Assembly (NCBI GenBank): GCA_002633005.1
Contig: NMRA01000036.1
Span: forward strand, 503,761 to 567,760
Length of the DNA: 64,000 bases
Source of the DNA: Phoronis australis
Lineage: Eukaryota; Phoronida; Phoronidae
Direction: 5' to 3'
Of the stretch, positions 1-10,439 are shown one piece after another. The notes beneath the pieces are model-generated. The model was not told the origin of the DNA, made no database searches, and saw only the letters and a program-made list of their open reading frames with translations. Position 1 is the stretch's first letter; every line of letters begins with the position of its first letter. The translations under genes were made by a program, and so were the position numbers.

Positions 1-524
1 GTATTAACTCAAGTATTGGCATACACAGCAATGGCTGCCATATCCCTTAGCTAGTGTGAAGTTTTAGTGTAAGAGCACTGTGAAATTAAAATTTGGCTAT
101 GGGATGACTGTTCTCTCCTCCAGTGGTTGAGAGCATTTGGGGTTGATAAACTGACTGGTATTGTGACAGGCACAGATCCAAAAGGGGCCATGTGACGGGC
201 TGCATGAAACAGTCCCCTAAGGTTCTCTTATAGTTACGGCATTTTTGTCTGAATACTTGGCTCTTATCTCAGTGAAAATAGGTAGAGACTTAATCCTTAA
301 ATTTTGAGTAACATTTAAGAATTTAATGTATAGTTAACTCGGGGTATATATCAAAGCTAAAACCTGACGTTCAGTTTGAGACAAAAAGCTGTCAGACAAC
401 ATACCGTTACCATTTTCTTGACATAGTGACTTATTCTGTTAAAAACAAAAAATAACTGGGAGCAACTATTAGGGCAACAAAATTGTAATTACAAATTGGA
501 TTAGCCACCTTACTAACTCTCCAG

Positions 525-601
525 TTAGTTCCACTTCATTCTCTGTGATGAAGGACGACTACTCTGAGGATGAATTCACCTTCCACCCAGTCGTCATGAC
601 G
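525..601 (+). CDS. Candidate internal exon, unrecognised gene
   Basis: A pyrimidine-rich acceptor (ctctccag) ends at 524 and a GTGAAT donor follows 601. The open frame between them reads through MKDDYSEDEFTFHPVVMT, an acidic Ser/Thr-rich stretch that looks coded rather than random. I do not recognise a family. The exon ends in phase 0 while the next good exon (1791) needs phase 1, so they are not directly joined: either an exon between them was missed or this call is wrong. Confidence 0.3.
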
Positions 602-1790
602 GTGAATTTTTGTCTGAATGCTTTGGCCTGTACTATATCGGGAAGTAGAAGAAATGACTATCAGTGTTTGTACAAAGTCAACAAATGGGCTGAACATTTA
701 GGGAACATTATTTATACCCTATTGGGACTGTTCCATGCCACCGTTGTCTTCTGGTCATTATTGTAGGTTTGGGCACGTTGTTACACCTGTTGCTGGTTGT
801 GCTTAGGTGTGCAATAATTCCTCTGGTGTCAAATATTTTTGTTATTGTCAGTACATTATATTCGCATGCTGTCGTGTCTCAATATTGAAATTTTGACATT
901 TCATTAATTTCTGTAACAGAGCTGTTCTTTTTAAAAAGTAATTTATAAAAATTTCTTTTAAAATGTCATTCATTTGGTGCAACAAATCCACTTATCTGAA
1001 TTTTATTTATTGATAAATTCAATGTCCATTGTTATGTATTTTGCTTTTTATTATGAGATAGTTTTCATTAACAAGATGAATTTGAACGTTTATGTGACTT
1101 AGACCAGCACAGTTTTATTAGTTGTCCGGGAGAGTTCAGTCTTTGTACTTATCGTTCAAAGTTAAGTAGTCATCTCTGTGTATAAAACTGACTAGTGTGT
1201 GCCTGCTGAATGCTCTCTAAGTGAATGTGACGTAAATTACTGGTTTCAGTAGAGTTCTATTAATTTATTTCAACGTGCATATCTTTTTATCCTGTTTTAC
1301 TACGTGCCTTAAAGATTGCATCAAGTAACGGTAAATTTTGTTTAGTTTACAGTAAAATGTGTATTTTGCTGTATAAAATTTCTCAGGAAAATCAAAAAGG
1401 AATAATTGTGTTTCATTACTGGCAGTTTGTATTTTAGTCTTCCAACACCTGGTGTGGGTTCCGTAGACACCAGAACCTTGTAGAAACACAAGGCCATGCA
1501 CCACTTATGATGTATTGTCGTGTATTGTAAGTGAAGCACATAACCACACTAGTTTTCTTTATGAGGTTCTTGTGTCAACGGAACTCAACTTTGTGAAAGT
1601 TTGAGCATTTTAATGCCGTAGCAAGGTGTTGAAAAATGAAAAAGTGACAATTTTGAAAATCACAATTTCTGCTCTAATTTTCTATAGATACTATTTCATG
1701 ATAAAACCTGACTATGTGGTCTGCATAGGTCTGATGCATGGCATCACATATGCATTCTTTTATATGTGATTTTCATTGATTACATTTCAG

Positions 1791-2005
1791 CAACTCCCGC
1801 GGTTGACCCCCGCCCAGCGAGCCCCTTGGTCGAGGAGCAGACTGCTCTGCCATCTAGTGGCTATATTCTCCATCCACCCCTGCCAACCGTTTCTTCGCCG
1901 TCTCAAGTTCCCGCCAGCCTTGCAATGACACACACAGTACCGGCAGTTCCGCTGCTGTTGAATCCTGACATCATACCCACGACGATACCCTTCCTCTCCC
2001 CACAG
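1791..2005 (+). CDS. Pro/Ser-rich exon of an unrecognised plus-strand gene
   Basis: The acceptor tacatttcag ends at 1790 and a near-consensus donor CAG|GTGAGT follows 2005. The frame is open for 71 codons. The product is low-complexity, rich in Pro, Ser, Thr and Ala (PAVDPRPASPLVEEQTALPS early on, LLLNPDIIPTTIPFLSPQ at the end), typical of a disordered region. Exon phase is 1 in, 0 out, which fits the terminal exon at 2413. No domain can be named. The opposite-strand frame over the same DNA lacks splice support and is taken as a shadow. Confidence 0.5.
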
Positions 2006-2412
2006 GTGAGTTTGATGTACACATTCAGTTTTGGTGATCATAACTTATCATATTAGAAAAATCTTTTTTGAATGGTAATAATGCGCCATCACCATTTGAT
2101 TTTCAGGCTGATTGGACTACTACAGCATCTCATAGATGCCCTTAGAATCATATCATATGCGATGTTCCATGGGCGCATGTCAATGCCATAGCGTTTATCT
2201 TATTAATATTTTTCTTCTAGGTAGGCATTAGAAGAGATGAGATTATGGGGTTATTGCAATTGTCAGGGTTGTAACAGACTTTGTTGCATCACAAGCAGTA
2301 AAATAGCATTTTTGATGAATGTCATGTCTTTGCATGTCTTGTCCAGTTTGAAAATAAGTTTTGATACTTTAAATACTACCTCGCTTTAATTTAAAATGTG
2401 GTTTTTAAATAG

Positions 2413-2457
2413 AACACACCAGAGAGGAAAACAGAGATAGTCTCTAGCAGCCAGTGA
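2413..2457 (+). CDS. Probable terminal coding exon of the same gene
   Basis: The acceptor tttttaaatag ends at 2412. Continuing in phase 0 from the 2005 donor, the frame reads NTPERKTEIVSSSQ and stops at TGA 2455-2457. A short C-terminal tail after a disordered segment is plausible. The 1.7 kb that follows has no convincing exon and ends near a canonical AATAAA, which fits a long 3' UTR. The call rests on splice-site and phase agreement only. Confidence 0.4.
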   Translation, partial: NTPERKTEIVSSSQ

Positions 2458-4165
2458 CTAGATGATGGCTGTTGTCACCAGAGGTCGTATCAGTTGGTTA
2501 CTGTGACGACAGAACTGGCTCCCGTGCACAACTTCAAAAGAAAGATTGAGAAAACAGTGTGATCTGTGCTGAATTTGTCTGCTGCAACGACTTTAAAAGA
2601 CACGAACTTTGTGATAATGGCATCTTTGGTTAGTGTGGTTTGTTTGGGCCAAATCGAAGCCTCCACTTTTGTAAAGTGGTGATGTTCACTGTACTTTTGT
2701 TATCCTCTGTAAATTTTAGTGGTGATTGTCTGTGTTCAAGAATTGTTTTGTATAGCAATGCCGTGCTGTGAATTGCAAAACCTTGGGAATCTGGCAATGG
2801 CATCTGTGAAGTCCTGTGTCATTTCTGTGACGGGATTTGTCACTGTGATCCCAAAACTGTCATACTTGTGTGGGTAATGAATTACCTTTGAGTGGAAGGA
2901 TTTGATCCGCAGTAAATTGTGCTATTTAACTTTAATGTGTCATTCATGTCTGAATTGTTTATGATCATTTATATTATTGATTTGTGATTATTTGTTAATC
3001 ACATAGCAATGCTACTCCCCTGGTGCTTGTGATGAAGTTAAATAGCTTATACCATGATGCATTCAATGAGACAAGTGGAAATGACCTGTACTATATTCTC
3101 CCATAATTCAACATTGTGCCTAGGTAATCATTTGGGCAGCATTTTGGGTAGTGTGTTACCTTTCTGGCAAAACACTTGCTAGATGTTGCATTGCCTTGTT
3201 TCGTAACATTCATAACACATACTAGCTTTGGTGAATGTTCCCTCTGTTCCAGCTTAGACATATGGTCACTTCAGCTGCGGTCTTTACCTGTCACAGTTTC
3301 AAATTGATATTTTTTATACATCTCATTGTTAAGCAACATAGCCTAAGTCTCTGCAGGGTGTTATTAATAATTTGACATCACGTTGATGGAGGTTCATCAC
3401 AATAACTCATCGCCTGTCTGTATGTCTCCCACATAGCCATATAGTGCCACAGTGCGTGACACAAAACTTGAAAGTTATTCTCGGGTTGGTGATTAATTGG
3501 CATTTTCCATGCAAACCCAACTATTATTACTTTCAGCCAAGAACGTGGCAACAGTCATAAGCCTACAGTGAGGCGAGTCCTGAGATGTGGCATATTGTCA
3601 GTTATTGTAAAGCTCAGAAATTAATGCTAATTTTGCTAAGGAACAAGTTGGCGCTGGTGTCTATGTTAGCAAATAGTCTTGTTACAAAGTTTGCATTTTT
3701 CCAACTGAAAACAGTAAAAAATGAGTACTTTATGACTTCAAATGACCCTTTTGAGAGTTTTGCGACTTAGTTTGGCTTGAATCTGATTGATGTCTTGTAA
3801 GTAGTTTTACTGTTACAGTTTGTGGTCTGTGTTATGCAGCAGGTGGATGGATTCTGTAGACAGACCCAACGCATTGAGGATTTTGCTATTTGACTTGTGT
3901 GTATGTGTCTTCCCTGAAGTTTACATGAAGCATATTACTTAACACAATGTACACTGGAAGCGCTGGAGTGCAATACTAACAGTGATGTATTACAAAATAA
4001 TTTATTGTCAGTTGGTCTTTTCACAAGTGCCTGTCTAGGAGATTTCATGATTGGCACTTTAATTTAATTGATCCGTTGCCCTGGATTTTATTGTTAATGT
4101 TTGTAAATAATTTAATTATGTATATACCTATATATAAAATAAATATGTTGTTCAAACCTATGATT
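2458..4165 (+). other. Putative 3' UTR of the left-hand gene
   Basis: Non-coding stretch with only short, unsupported open frames. It is AT-rich, with runs around 4090-4150 typical of 3' UTR ends. No repeat copies or RNA genes are seen. Confidence 0.3.
4138..4143 (+). terminator. Polyadenylation signal AATAAA
   Basis: Canonical hexamer in an AT-rich context (tatataaaataaatatg), followed by a T/G-containing stretch. It is the first good signal downstream of the stop codon at 2457 and is assigned to that gene. Confidence 0.45.
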
Positions 4166-5755
4166 ATTTTCATGGCAGTCCTTTAAGGGTGAGTAACAAA
4201 CTACATCTTCTTGAGAAGCCCCTAATTATCTGACTGAGGAACATACCACAAACAGTAGGGATAGAATTCAGGTGAAACTTTAAGACATTCTTTATGCACT
4301 AATCTACAAAACGCTTTTAAGGTTTTTTTCTTTTGTAAGAGAGCTATCAAAAACAGTTTTTTATGACTTATGAAAAAGTTGCATGAAGCAAAAACGAAAT
4401 GATAATGGCCAATAGGTTCTAGTTCCTGGCGCTGAAAGTCAAAGCGTCTGGCTCCACAAATTTAGCAGCAGGATAACAGTGGAACAACAATCTTTCCAGC
4501 ACAGGAATTCCCTGCCGTTACTTAAAATTTTGTTTTTATCTTGTTTTGGATAATTTCAAAAAAGCGCAATTTCCACACTTTCACAGACAAAAATGACGCA
4601 ATTAATAAACTTTTAGTCTACGTCTCACAACGCCAGTGTCAATCACAAGTGTGCTCGCCTAAAGCCCCGGTGATTCTGCACTGATGGTCATTCCCAACAC
4701 ATCCACATCACACAAAAATATCTCGAGGGTGTGTTAAAATTGTACGGACAATAAAGCTGTGCCCAACATTTACAAAGTTCGCAGCTGTTATAGATATTCC
4801 CTTTTTAAGAAATTATTTCGACGCACCAAAGTGTCATGCAAAACTATTACTTAGATTTAGTTTTAATTTGTTAGGATATCTTCAATGTATTCAAATAGAA
4901 TGTAATTCTTACGCTCATTATCTCAAGATCACACTTCAAGCCGGATATTGCAGGTTCACATATAAGAGGGTTCGGCCGTCATGCAGCCTTCTGCGGTCAA
5001 ACGCACTGGCTGGTCTCCTGTAATACGCATTGCTCTTGTGCGACCCTAGATCAAGAGCAGCAACTAATTTCCTATTAAATCTAAATATTTGATGATTTAA
5101 TATCAAAAATATTTTAAAAAACAAAACAATTGATAACCCCTATTCTAAAAACTAAAGTACTTAAACTAATACATATATCATGCAAGAATTTCAACTAGCC
5201 TGGCCATATTTTGTGTTTATCCAAAATGGCTGCTCCCTTGTCGTTCTTGTTATTCTGCCGATTACTATTGATAGATGTATCAGTTGGTTGATATCTTCTC
5301 GTCGCGGTTCTTACGAAAAAGCAATAACACATCAGGTTTGTTTTTTGAACTATATTCATCAAACGCAGTGCTCTCAATCACCTGCGCGACGTAGCTTTTC
5401 GGGATTTCAGACGCCATGAAGTCAACTCTTATTTTCAACTCATCAACACTTCACAGTCAGCTAGTTAAACCTAAGGTCGTCACCCGACTAGAGAAGCAGT
5501 GACGTGTTCTTTATCAGATCCAGTGGCAGTGTCTTCAGGATCCTTCTCACGTATACATCGGGAAAATCAAACGTGCTCTCGGCACTCTGCTGAACTCAAA
5601 AACTTGACAAACCCACTGCTATTAGTGACCACTTTCATCTGGCCACACCCCACACCATGGGCAATGCTAGAGTTTTATCCAGAGAGGAACATTAGCACTC
5701 CTGTAAGATTAAACATGTCATTTACATTAAACTGCAACCCCCCCCCACTTAACGG
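4166..5755. other. Intergenic, no gene seen
   Basis: Several 60-99 codon open frames exist on both strands, but none has splice support or a recognisable domain. A C9 homopolymer lies just before the LTR element. Confidence 0.4.
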
Positions 5756-5792
5756 TGTTGTAGATGTGCTTCCGGTGAATTATATGAGCCTC

Positions 5793-5890
5793 TGTTAGCT
5801 ACTCGCTAACGGGCAATTGCCTATTAGCTGAATGGATAGCACGCTTGCCGGTTTTATGGGGGTCGCGGGTTCGATCCCCGGGTCGGGTAA
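5793..5890 (+). repeat. tRNA-like sequence with Pol III A and B boxes inside the left terminal region
   Basis: The A box TAGCTGAATGG (5825-5835) and B box GGTTCGATCCC (5868-5878) match tRNA-gene internal promoters and are about 32 bp apart, as in real tRNAs. The T-arm is recognisable with one stem mismatch. The acceptor and anticodon stems do not pair well, so this is tRNA-derived rather than a functional tRNA. It starts with a perfect GTTAGC/GCTAAC hairpin followed by the palindrome GGCAATTGCC. A diverged copy of its first ~60 bp is at 8841. It could be a SINE head inserted in the LTR or a genuine part of the LTR. Confidence 0.6.
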
Positions 5891-5909
5891 TCTCGGCTAT
5901 TACTACAAA

Positions 5910-5928
5910 TGGCGTAGTCGGCAGGATT
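5910..5928 (+). other. Primer binding site, tRNA-Ser type
   Basis: TGGCGTAGTCGGCAGGATT, two bases after a CA-ending terminal region. It is complementary to a tRNA 3' end finishing in CCA and closely resembles the tRNA-Ser primer sites of Drosophila 297/17.6-type gypsy elements. This anchors the left end of the internal domain. Confidence 0.65.
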
Positions 5929-6067
5929 TTTGGGGTTTTTTTTTGGTTGGGTGTGGTTTCCCGTACATTCTCGTAGTTTAGGCAGTGTCTTGGTTATAAA
6001 CGCCAATTCATTCCCTAACAAGTTTGTCCCATTTATTTATTTATTTATATTGCTTACAAACTCGATC

Positions 6068-7018
6068 ATGTCAGTCAGTTTTTATGTACCTATTAACTAC
6101 TGTCGTGAGTCAGAGTTGTGGGCTTTGCCGGGAGTCGACAAGGACATAGCCCGTCAGATAGTTGACTTCCGAAAAAGGTGTCCCATCGATCACCGGAATA
6201 TCTATGAGATATCGGATGATTGGGTGGTTACAAGTTTGGTGACTGAGCGGGTGGATTACTCATTAGCCCCTGTATCAGATTCCCATACATACAATTTGCC
6301 GGCAGGGTTAGCTCGAGTGGCTGACACTTGCGACAGGCTGAATACGTCCCCTAGTCCTCGTTTGGAAAGGACTGTAAGGTACCAAGGGGGTTCCCAATAC
6401 CAAGTAGATGAGGGTAGGCGCGACAGTGGCATAAGTCCCGGTGTTTATACTCCTCCTAGTAGGCGAAGAGGGTATTCGGGAAACATAGGAGGTCGGTGTG
6501 ACAGCGGTCTGGATCCCGACACTTTTATTTCTCCTGTTCGCCCAAGGGGGTACTGGGAAAATAGAGAGGGAAGGCGCGACAGAGGCGGAAGTCCCGGCGC
6601 AAGAAATGCCAGGGGGTATAAAGTGGATTCGCATGCTCCTCATAATTTAGTTTTCAAGGGCTTGCGAAATACCTGGAAAGATTTCCACTGGAAGTTTAGC
6701 CGTTTTGCTAGGGAAAACTTCTGGTCTGGTGATAAATGTTTAGCAGAGCTAAGTCTTTGCTGTGAAGGGGATGCACTCCGCTTTCTCTGTAATTTTACAG
6801 AAAGTCAGCCAGAGGCATTATATGAGGATGTGGTAGAAGCCATGAGAAAACGCTTTGGCATTTCTTCTGGAGTGCCAGGGGTGGATCAATTACAATTCCA
6901 CTCTGTGTCCCAAAAGCATGCCGAGTCCCTTCACCAGTGGGCTGACAGGCTCTATCATTTTTTTTTTGTTGGCATTCCCCCATCCTTCCGACAGTACTCA
7001 GGTTTTGCCTGGGGTTAA
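6068..7018 (+). pseudogene. Retrotransposon gag, N-terminal part
   Basis: The frame opens upstream at 5930; the ATG at 6068 (MSVSFYVPINYC) is the first sensible start after the primer site. Residues ~15-45 form a helix-hairpin-helix-like motif (LPGVDKDIARQIVDFRKRCP). A ~120-residue Arg/Gly/Ser-rich linker with repeated RRDSGISPG/RCDSGLDPD-type units follows. A gag capsid-like region then contains KFSRFARENFW and EALYEDVVEAMRKRFG. The frame ends at TAA 7016, shortly after a T-run (about 6957-6968) where coding similarity shifts frame, so the break looks like a homopolymer indel. Probable role of the intact family: nucleocapsid assembly. Confidence 0.7.
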
Positions 7019-7029
7019 TTGATAAGCAA

Positions 7030-7650
7030 ATGGCTCACCATGTCCTTAATAGTGGCCCCCGTTCTTTTGACGAGGCTTTGGATTGTGCGGTTTGGTATTT
7101 GACAACCAAAGCTCTCATTCATGCACATCATCCATTCACAAATTCAAAAGTGATTGATGATGACTGCTACATGCAGAGTCATTACCCAGTCACGCCCAAA
7201 CATCCTTCTGAGGATACTATCAGCGCCTTAGTGGAGAGATGTAATGTATTAGAGTCCCGTGTTAGTTATCTAACGGAAGATAAAAAATTATTACACCAAA
7301 AGTTGGACCACATGACTCGCATGTTTTATAAAATGGAGGACAATTTCTCTAACACTAAACCAAATGTTGAGAAAGTTCGTCCGATCACTGTACCATCTTG
7401 CCATGATTCTACCCGTCCAGTTCCCATCACAGCTTCTGTTCGTCCTGTCCGTTCAACACACAAGTATGGCAAGTGCTTTAGATGTGGAGAAAGTGATCAT
7501 TTGCGTGTCAATTGTCCAAAAAACAGACCGGCTGGCGTCAAGCGGGTATCATCAGCGTTTCCAAACGTTTTAAGTTGGAGCGGACTGAATGAAAAATCGA
7601 TGTCCCAAGTAATGGGGGGGGCCCCAACCAAAAAAGACACAACCTGTTAA
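7030..7650 (+). pseudogene. Retrotransposon gag, C-terminal part with CCHC zinc knuckle
   Basis: This continues gag in the other frame (QMAHHVLNSGPRSFDEALDC is typical of gag C-terminal capsid). A leucine-rich likely coiled coil follows (SALVERCNVLESRVSYLTED), then one CX2CX4HX4C knuckle, CFRCGESDHLRVNC, at about 7474-7515, the RNA-binding hallmark of nucleocapsid. The frame ends at 7650 with no pol frame after it. The minus-strand frame at 7570-8127 is not supported. Confidence 0.72.
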
Positions 7651-7866
7651 CATAAAGACAATGTGATAGTTCCCATTTGAAGATGGAGATAAAACAACTG
7701 TTAAATCAGATAAAACCAATAAAAAGCGTTTGAAGTGCCAGCACACCCCAAATGGACAGTAAAATAGTAGACAGAGTTTTCCAAACGAACAACACATTAG
7801 AATAAACATTTTTGTGAATGATGTTAATTCCCGGGTGGGCCTCACTTCTTTTAGGGAAGGGGAGAA

Positions 7867-8107
7867 TGTTGTAATTATAGTAAACATCATTCGTCCTTGT
7901 CCTTGTCCTGTGCTGTCCTGTGATTCGTCCATGTGATAGTTCCCGGATGGCACCAGCATAAAAACATCACCAAACCCGGGAACTTGGCCTGTCAAATCTG
8001 GACCTTGGTGAAAGCTGGTTGTGTAGGCTTTCAGCCGTACAGATTGGCCGTACATTGTAAGTACTCTCCGTGAGGCATAACTAGTGAACCTGTGTAGAAA
8101 TACAACA
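7867..8107 (+). repeat. 3' LTR (241 bp) with upstream polypurine tract
   Basis: A purine run GGGAAGGGGAGAA ends at 7866 and is followed by TGTTGTA; the right end is TACAACA, a perfect 7-bp terminal inverted repeat with TG..CA ends. The next four bases, ACGG, repeat those before 5756. Short direct repeats (TGTGATAGTTCCC at about 7663 and 7932) straddle the LTR start. The 5' terminal region does not match this LTR internally. Confidence 0.6.
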
Positions 8108-8273
8108 ACGGTGTCCAGGGACTTCAAATTTATGACAAGGTGCTATTTCCGGTTTCGCAACGGCGGGAAGCTCAATCATGTGATCAAGGGCCTGAGCTGC
8201 TGGCTTGAAATGTTATGTTTAACTAAATTATAGTCTTCTAGTATGTAACTTCTCTCATTTTTACCAGTGACAG

Positions 8274-8370
8274 GGTCGTTGGCTGCAGTATCAGTATGTC
8301 CTGATGAGCTGGCTCTTCAAACGTGGTCTGATTAAGACTGTTCTGACACCAGAGCACAGCAAGTTCATCA
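8274..8370 (+). CDS. Candidate exon, unrecognised
   Basis: The acceptor (ctctcatttttaccagtgacag) ends at 8273 and a moderate donor, GTGAAG, follows 8370. The frame begins GRWLQYQYVLMSWLFKRGL and includes KTVLTPEHSKFI, which looks coded. No partner exon was found: ELP6 starts independently at 9486 with a full-length N terminus. It may be an exon of a decayed gene or a 5' non-coding stretch. Confidence 0.22.
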
Positions 8371-8840
8371 GTGAAGGCACTTTCCCGTTTTTATGCTCCA
8401 CTGCATGGCTTTTCATCATTCTTCTCTTGTAAAACTTGTATGTATTCCAATTTGAGCTGCAGACGAAGGGAAACTGCCTGTTAGTTTTGTGTTTTCAATA
8501 TGCAATAGTGAAATGATGCAAAACTGGTTCTAACACTCCATTATGAGGCTCTTTCTTTATAGGAAAACCAACTTGTGACGTTTCCGATGTCTGGCGGCCT
8601 TGTGATTAAAGCCAGTGGGTTTGAATACGATATTTTCAATTTTCTCTGAGGTTAAAAAACTAGGGGAATTTTCTGTCGTGATGAGGAGAATTTTGCATGA
8701 TTTTTTAATATTTTTGACAGACTGAGAGGAATGGGGGCCATATTCCGCCCCAATTTTGAGGGATCGAGGGCCCTGAAACGATTTAATATAGAGTATTTGG
8801 CTTTTCGTAGAACTGCTTCTAGTTAATCATTGTAAGCCGC

Positions 8841-8960
8841 TGTTAGCCTCCCCCTAAGGGCAATTGCTATTAGCCGATTGGTTGGCACTCTTGCTGGGAT
8901 AGGCAGTCTCAGATAGCAGGATCACTGTTCACAGTGGTGATTCCTGTAATTAATTGTCCC
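8841..8960 (+). repeat. Second, diverged copy of the tRNA-like repeat
   Basis: It begins TGTTAGC and shares GGGCAATTGC, TATTAGC and GCACTCTTGCTGG-type blocks with 5793-5852, in the same order and strand. The A box is degraded and the B box is lost. After about 60 bp the sequence diverges and carries a small hairpin (TCACTG/CAGTGGTGA, about 8928-8942). It lies outside the LTR element as bounded by its target-site duplication. Confidence 0.55.
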
Positions 8961-9485
8961 ACCGCACTGGTTGATCTCTCAAGTTAGCCTTGCATACTTT
9001 TGGGAGGGGGGTGCGTAGTTCTTAAACGCTTCTGGAATGGCGTGTATGCCTAGCTTCTCTTTAAAAGTTATTTATCTCGCCTTAATTGAGGTCCACTGTA
9101 GAAACATCTACATGTTTATTGCCGAGAATCTAGCATGTGTCCATCAATGTGCAAGCGAGCTATTAGCATCCGAACGGATGCTAATTGGCAAGCGATTTAC
9201 AGACGCTTTAAGGCTTTGCATTTTGACAAAAATTTCATGGCCAAAAATGCAGCCATGATGAGATGCAACTTGTCACTTCATACATGTTGATTGGTCTGTG
9301 TGCCAAATGTGAGTGTACTAGGACTGGAATTGTCCTCCAACTGATACCATATCAACTTCTTGTGTTTGAAGCTAAACTGGCGTTCAAATTGTTGAATTTT
9401 GCCCAGCAACTCTTGCAAACTGTTGGTAATTGTTTGCTTTTTTATTCATTGTAGGACTGTGTTGCCTTCATAAAATTAGTAGACC

Positions 9486-10154
9486 ATGTTTTTGGATATC
9501 AACCATCTGCTAGGCATTGAGCAGTCAGAGGATCTGAAGGGGAAGATGGTGGCTGCATGTAGTTCTAATACAGATGGCAGTTTTTTAATTCACCATTTCC
9601 TGACTATGTTTTTGAAACAAAATCAGCCTGTGTGTTTTCTTACTTTGGGACAGTCATTTGGCCACTACAATGCTGTTGCATTAAAACTTGGTGTTAACCT
9701 GAAAACTGCTAGAGACAGTGACCAGCTGCATGTTGTTGAAGGACTGAAGTTATTTAGAACAAGACTGTACAATCCTACGAAAAATGCGAATCCATCTGTT
9801 AATTTGTTTGATTTTTTGGAGAGAGAGGATGGATCATTACAGTCGATGTATAATATTCTTAAGGAGGTGTTTATCGTTGCGTCACAGAGAGGCTCATGTG
9901 CACTGCTTCTCATTGACGACATACGAGTGCTAACTAGTGTGGGGGCTTCAGGGAAACAAGTCATGACAATGATGCACCAATTGAGACATATGGTTGCTGG
10001 ATATGGGGGTTGCTTAGCAACGTTACTCAGCACTGATAGATATGGTGAAGATGAGGTCAACGCTTTGCTGTGGAGGTGGTTTTGTCATGAGAGTGACCTT
10101 ACAATACACATGTATGGACTGGACTCTGGCTATTGTAAAGAAGTACATGGTGAG
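9486..10154 (+). CDS. ELP6: Elongator complex protein 6, coding exon 1
   Basis: This encodes residues 1-223 of an ELP6 homologue. With ELP4 and ELP5, ELP6 forms the RecA-like hexameric ring of Elongator, which acts in modification of wobble uridines in tRNA. Clear family blocks are MFLDINHLLG at the N terminus, NTDGSFLIHHFL near residue 30, QSFGHYNAVALKLGV near 60, LLLIDDIRVL near 142 and GYCKEVHGE at the exon end. There is no Walker A motif, as expected for ELP6. The ATG at 9486 matches the family start; an acceptor-like ttcattgtag just upstream suggests a 5' UTR intron. Donor GAG|GTAGGT at 10154/10155, phase 0. No break is visible. Confidence 0.94.
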
Positions 10155-10439
10155 GTAGGTTATTGTCTTGAATATAGTGCTCAGTTAATACCGGTAGTTT
10201 TATCTTCCAATACAGACCTGGGGTGACTAGCTTGAAGCCAGCTTATCTACTTTTGCCCTAAAAATGTATTTGTATGCTCCTAACCATGGTCATGTATAGC
10301 AGAAACTGCTATTGGAAGTGAGGAGTCTACTATGTTACTAAAAGCAGTAATATTATCCAGTTTAAAGACAATTTTACCAAGTTCTGGTAAAATTGCAGCT
10401 AAAAAGTTGCTTGAAAATCATCAATGCCATTGATCTTAT

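Larger units (their letters stand above)
5756..8107 (+). mobile_element. Gag-only (pol-less) Ty3/gypsy-type LTR element, decayed
   Basis: Components in order: a left terminal region starting TGTTGTA (5756), a primer binding site at 5910, a gag reading frame broken by one frameshift (6068-7650), a polypurine tract (about 7855-7866) and a 3' LTR (7867-8107) bounded by TGTTGTA and TACAACA. The 4 bp ACGG lies immediately before 5756 and immediately after 8107, consistent with a target-site duplication. No protease, RT, RNase H or integrase lies between gag and the 3' LTR, so this is a non-autonomous copy. The left and right terminal regions share their tips but not their interiors, which is odd for one insertion. 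Confidence 0.6.

Noticed and set aside
124-195. Plus-strand exon beginning WLRAFGVDKLTG
   Set aside because: A good acceptor precedes it, but no convincing donor and an early stop follow; too weak to list.
1787-2041. Minus-strand 84-codon frame
   Set aside because: Complement of the better supported plus exon 1791-2005, with no splice sites of its own.
5825-5890. A functional tRNA gene
   Set aside because: The A and B boxes fit, but the acceptor stem does not pair, the anticodon arm is not convincing and the T-stem has a mismatch; it sits in a repeat with another degraded copy.
7570-8127. Minus-strand 185-codon frame over the gag end and LTR
   Set aside because: Overlaps the CCHC gag end, PPT and LTR; no domain; composition fits a shadow frame.
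9665-10060. Minus-strand 131-codon frame
   Set aside because: Antisense shadow of ELP6 exon 1.
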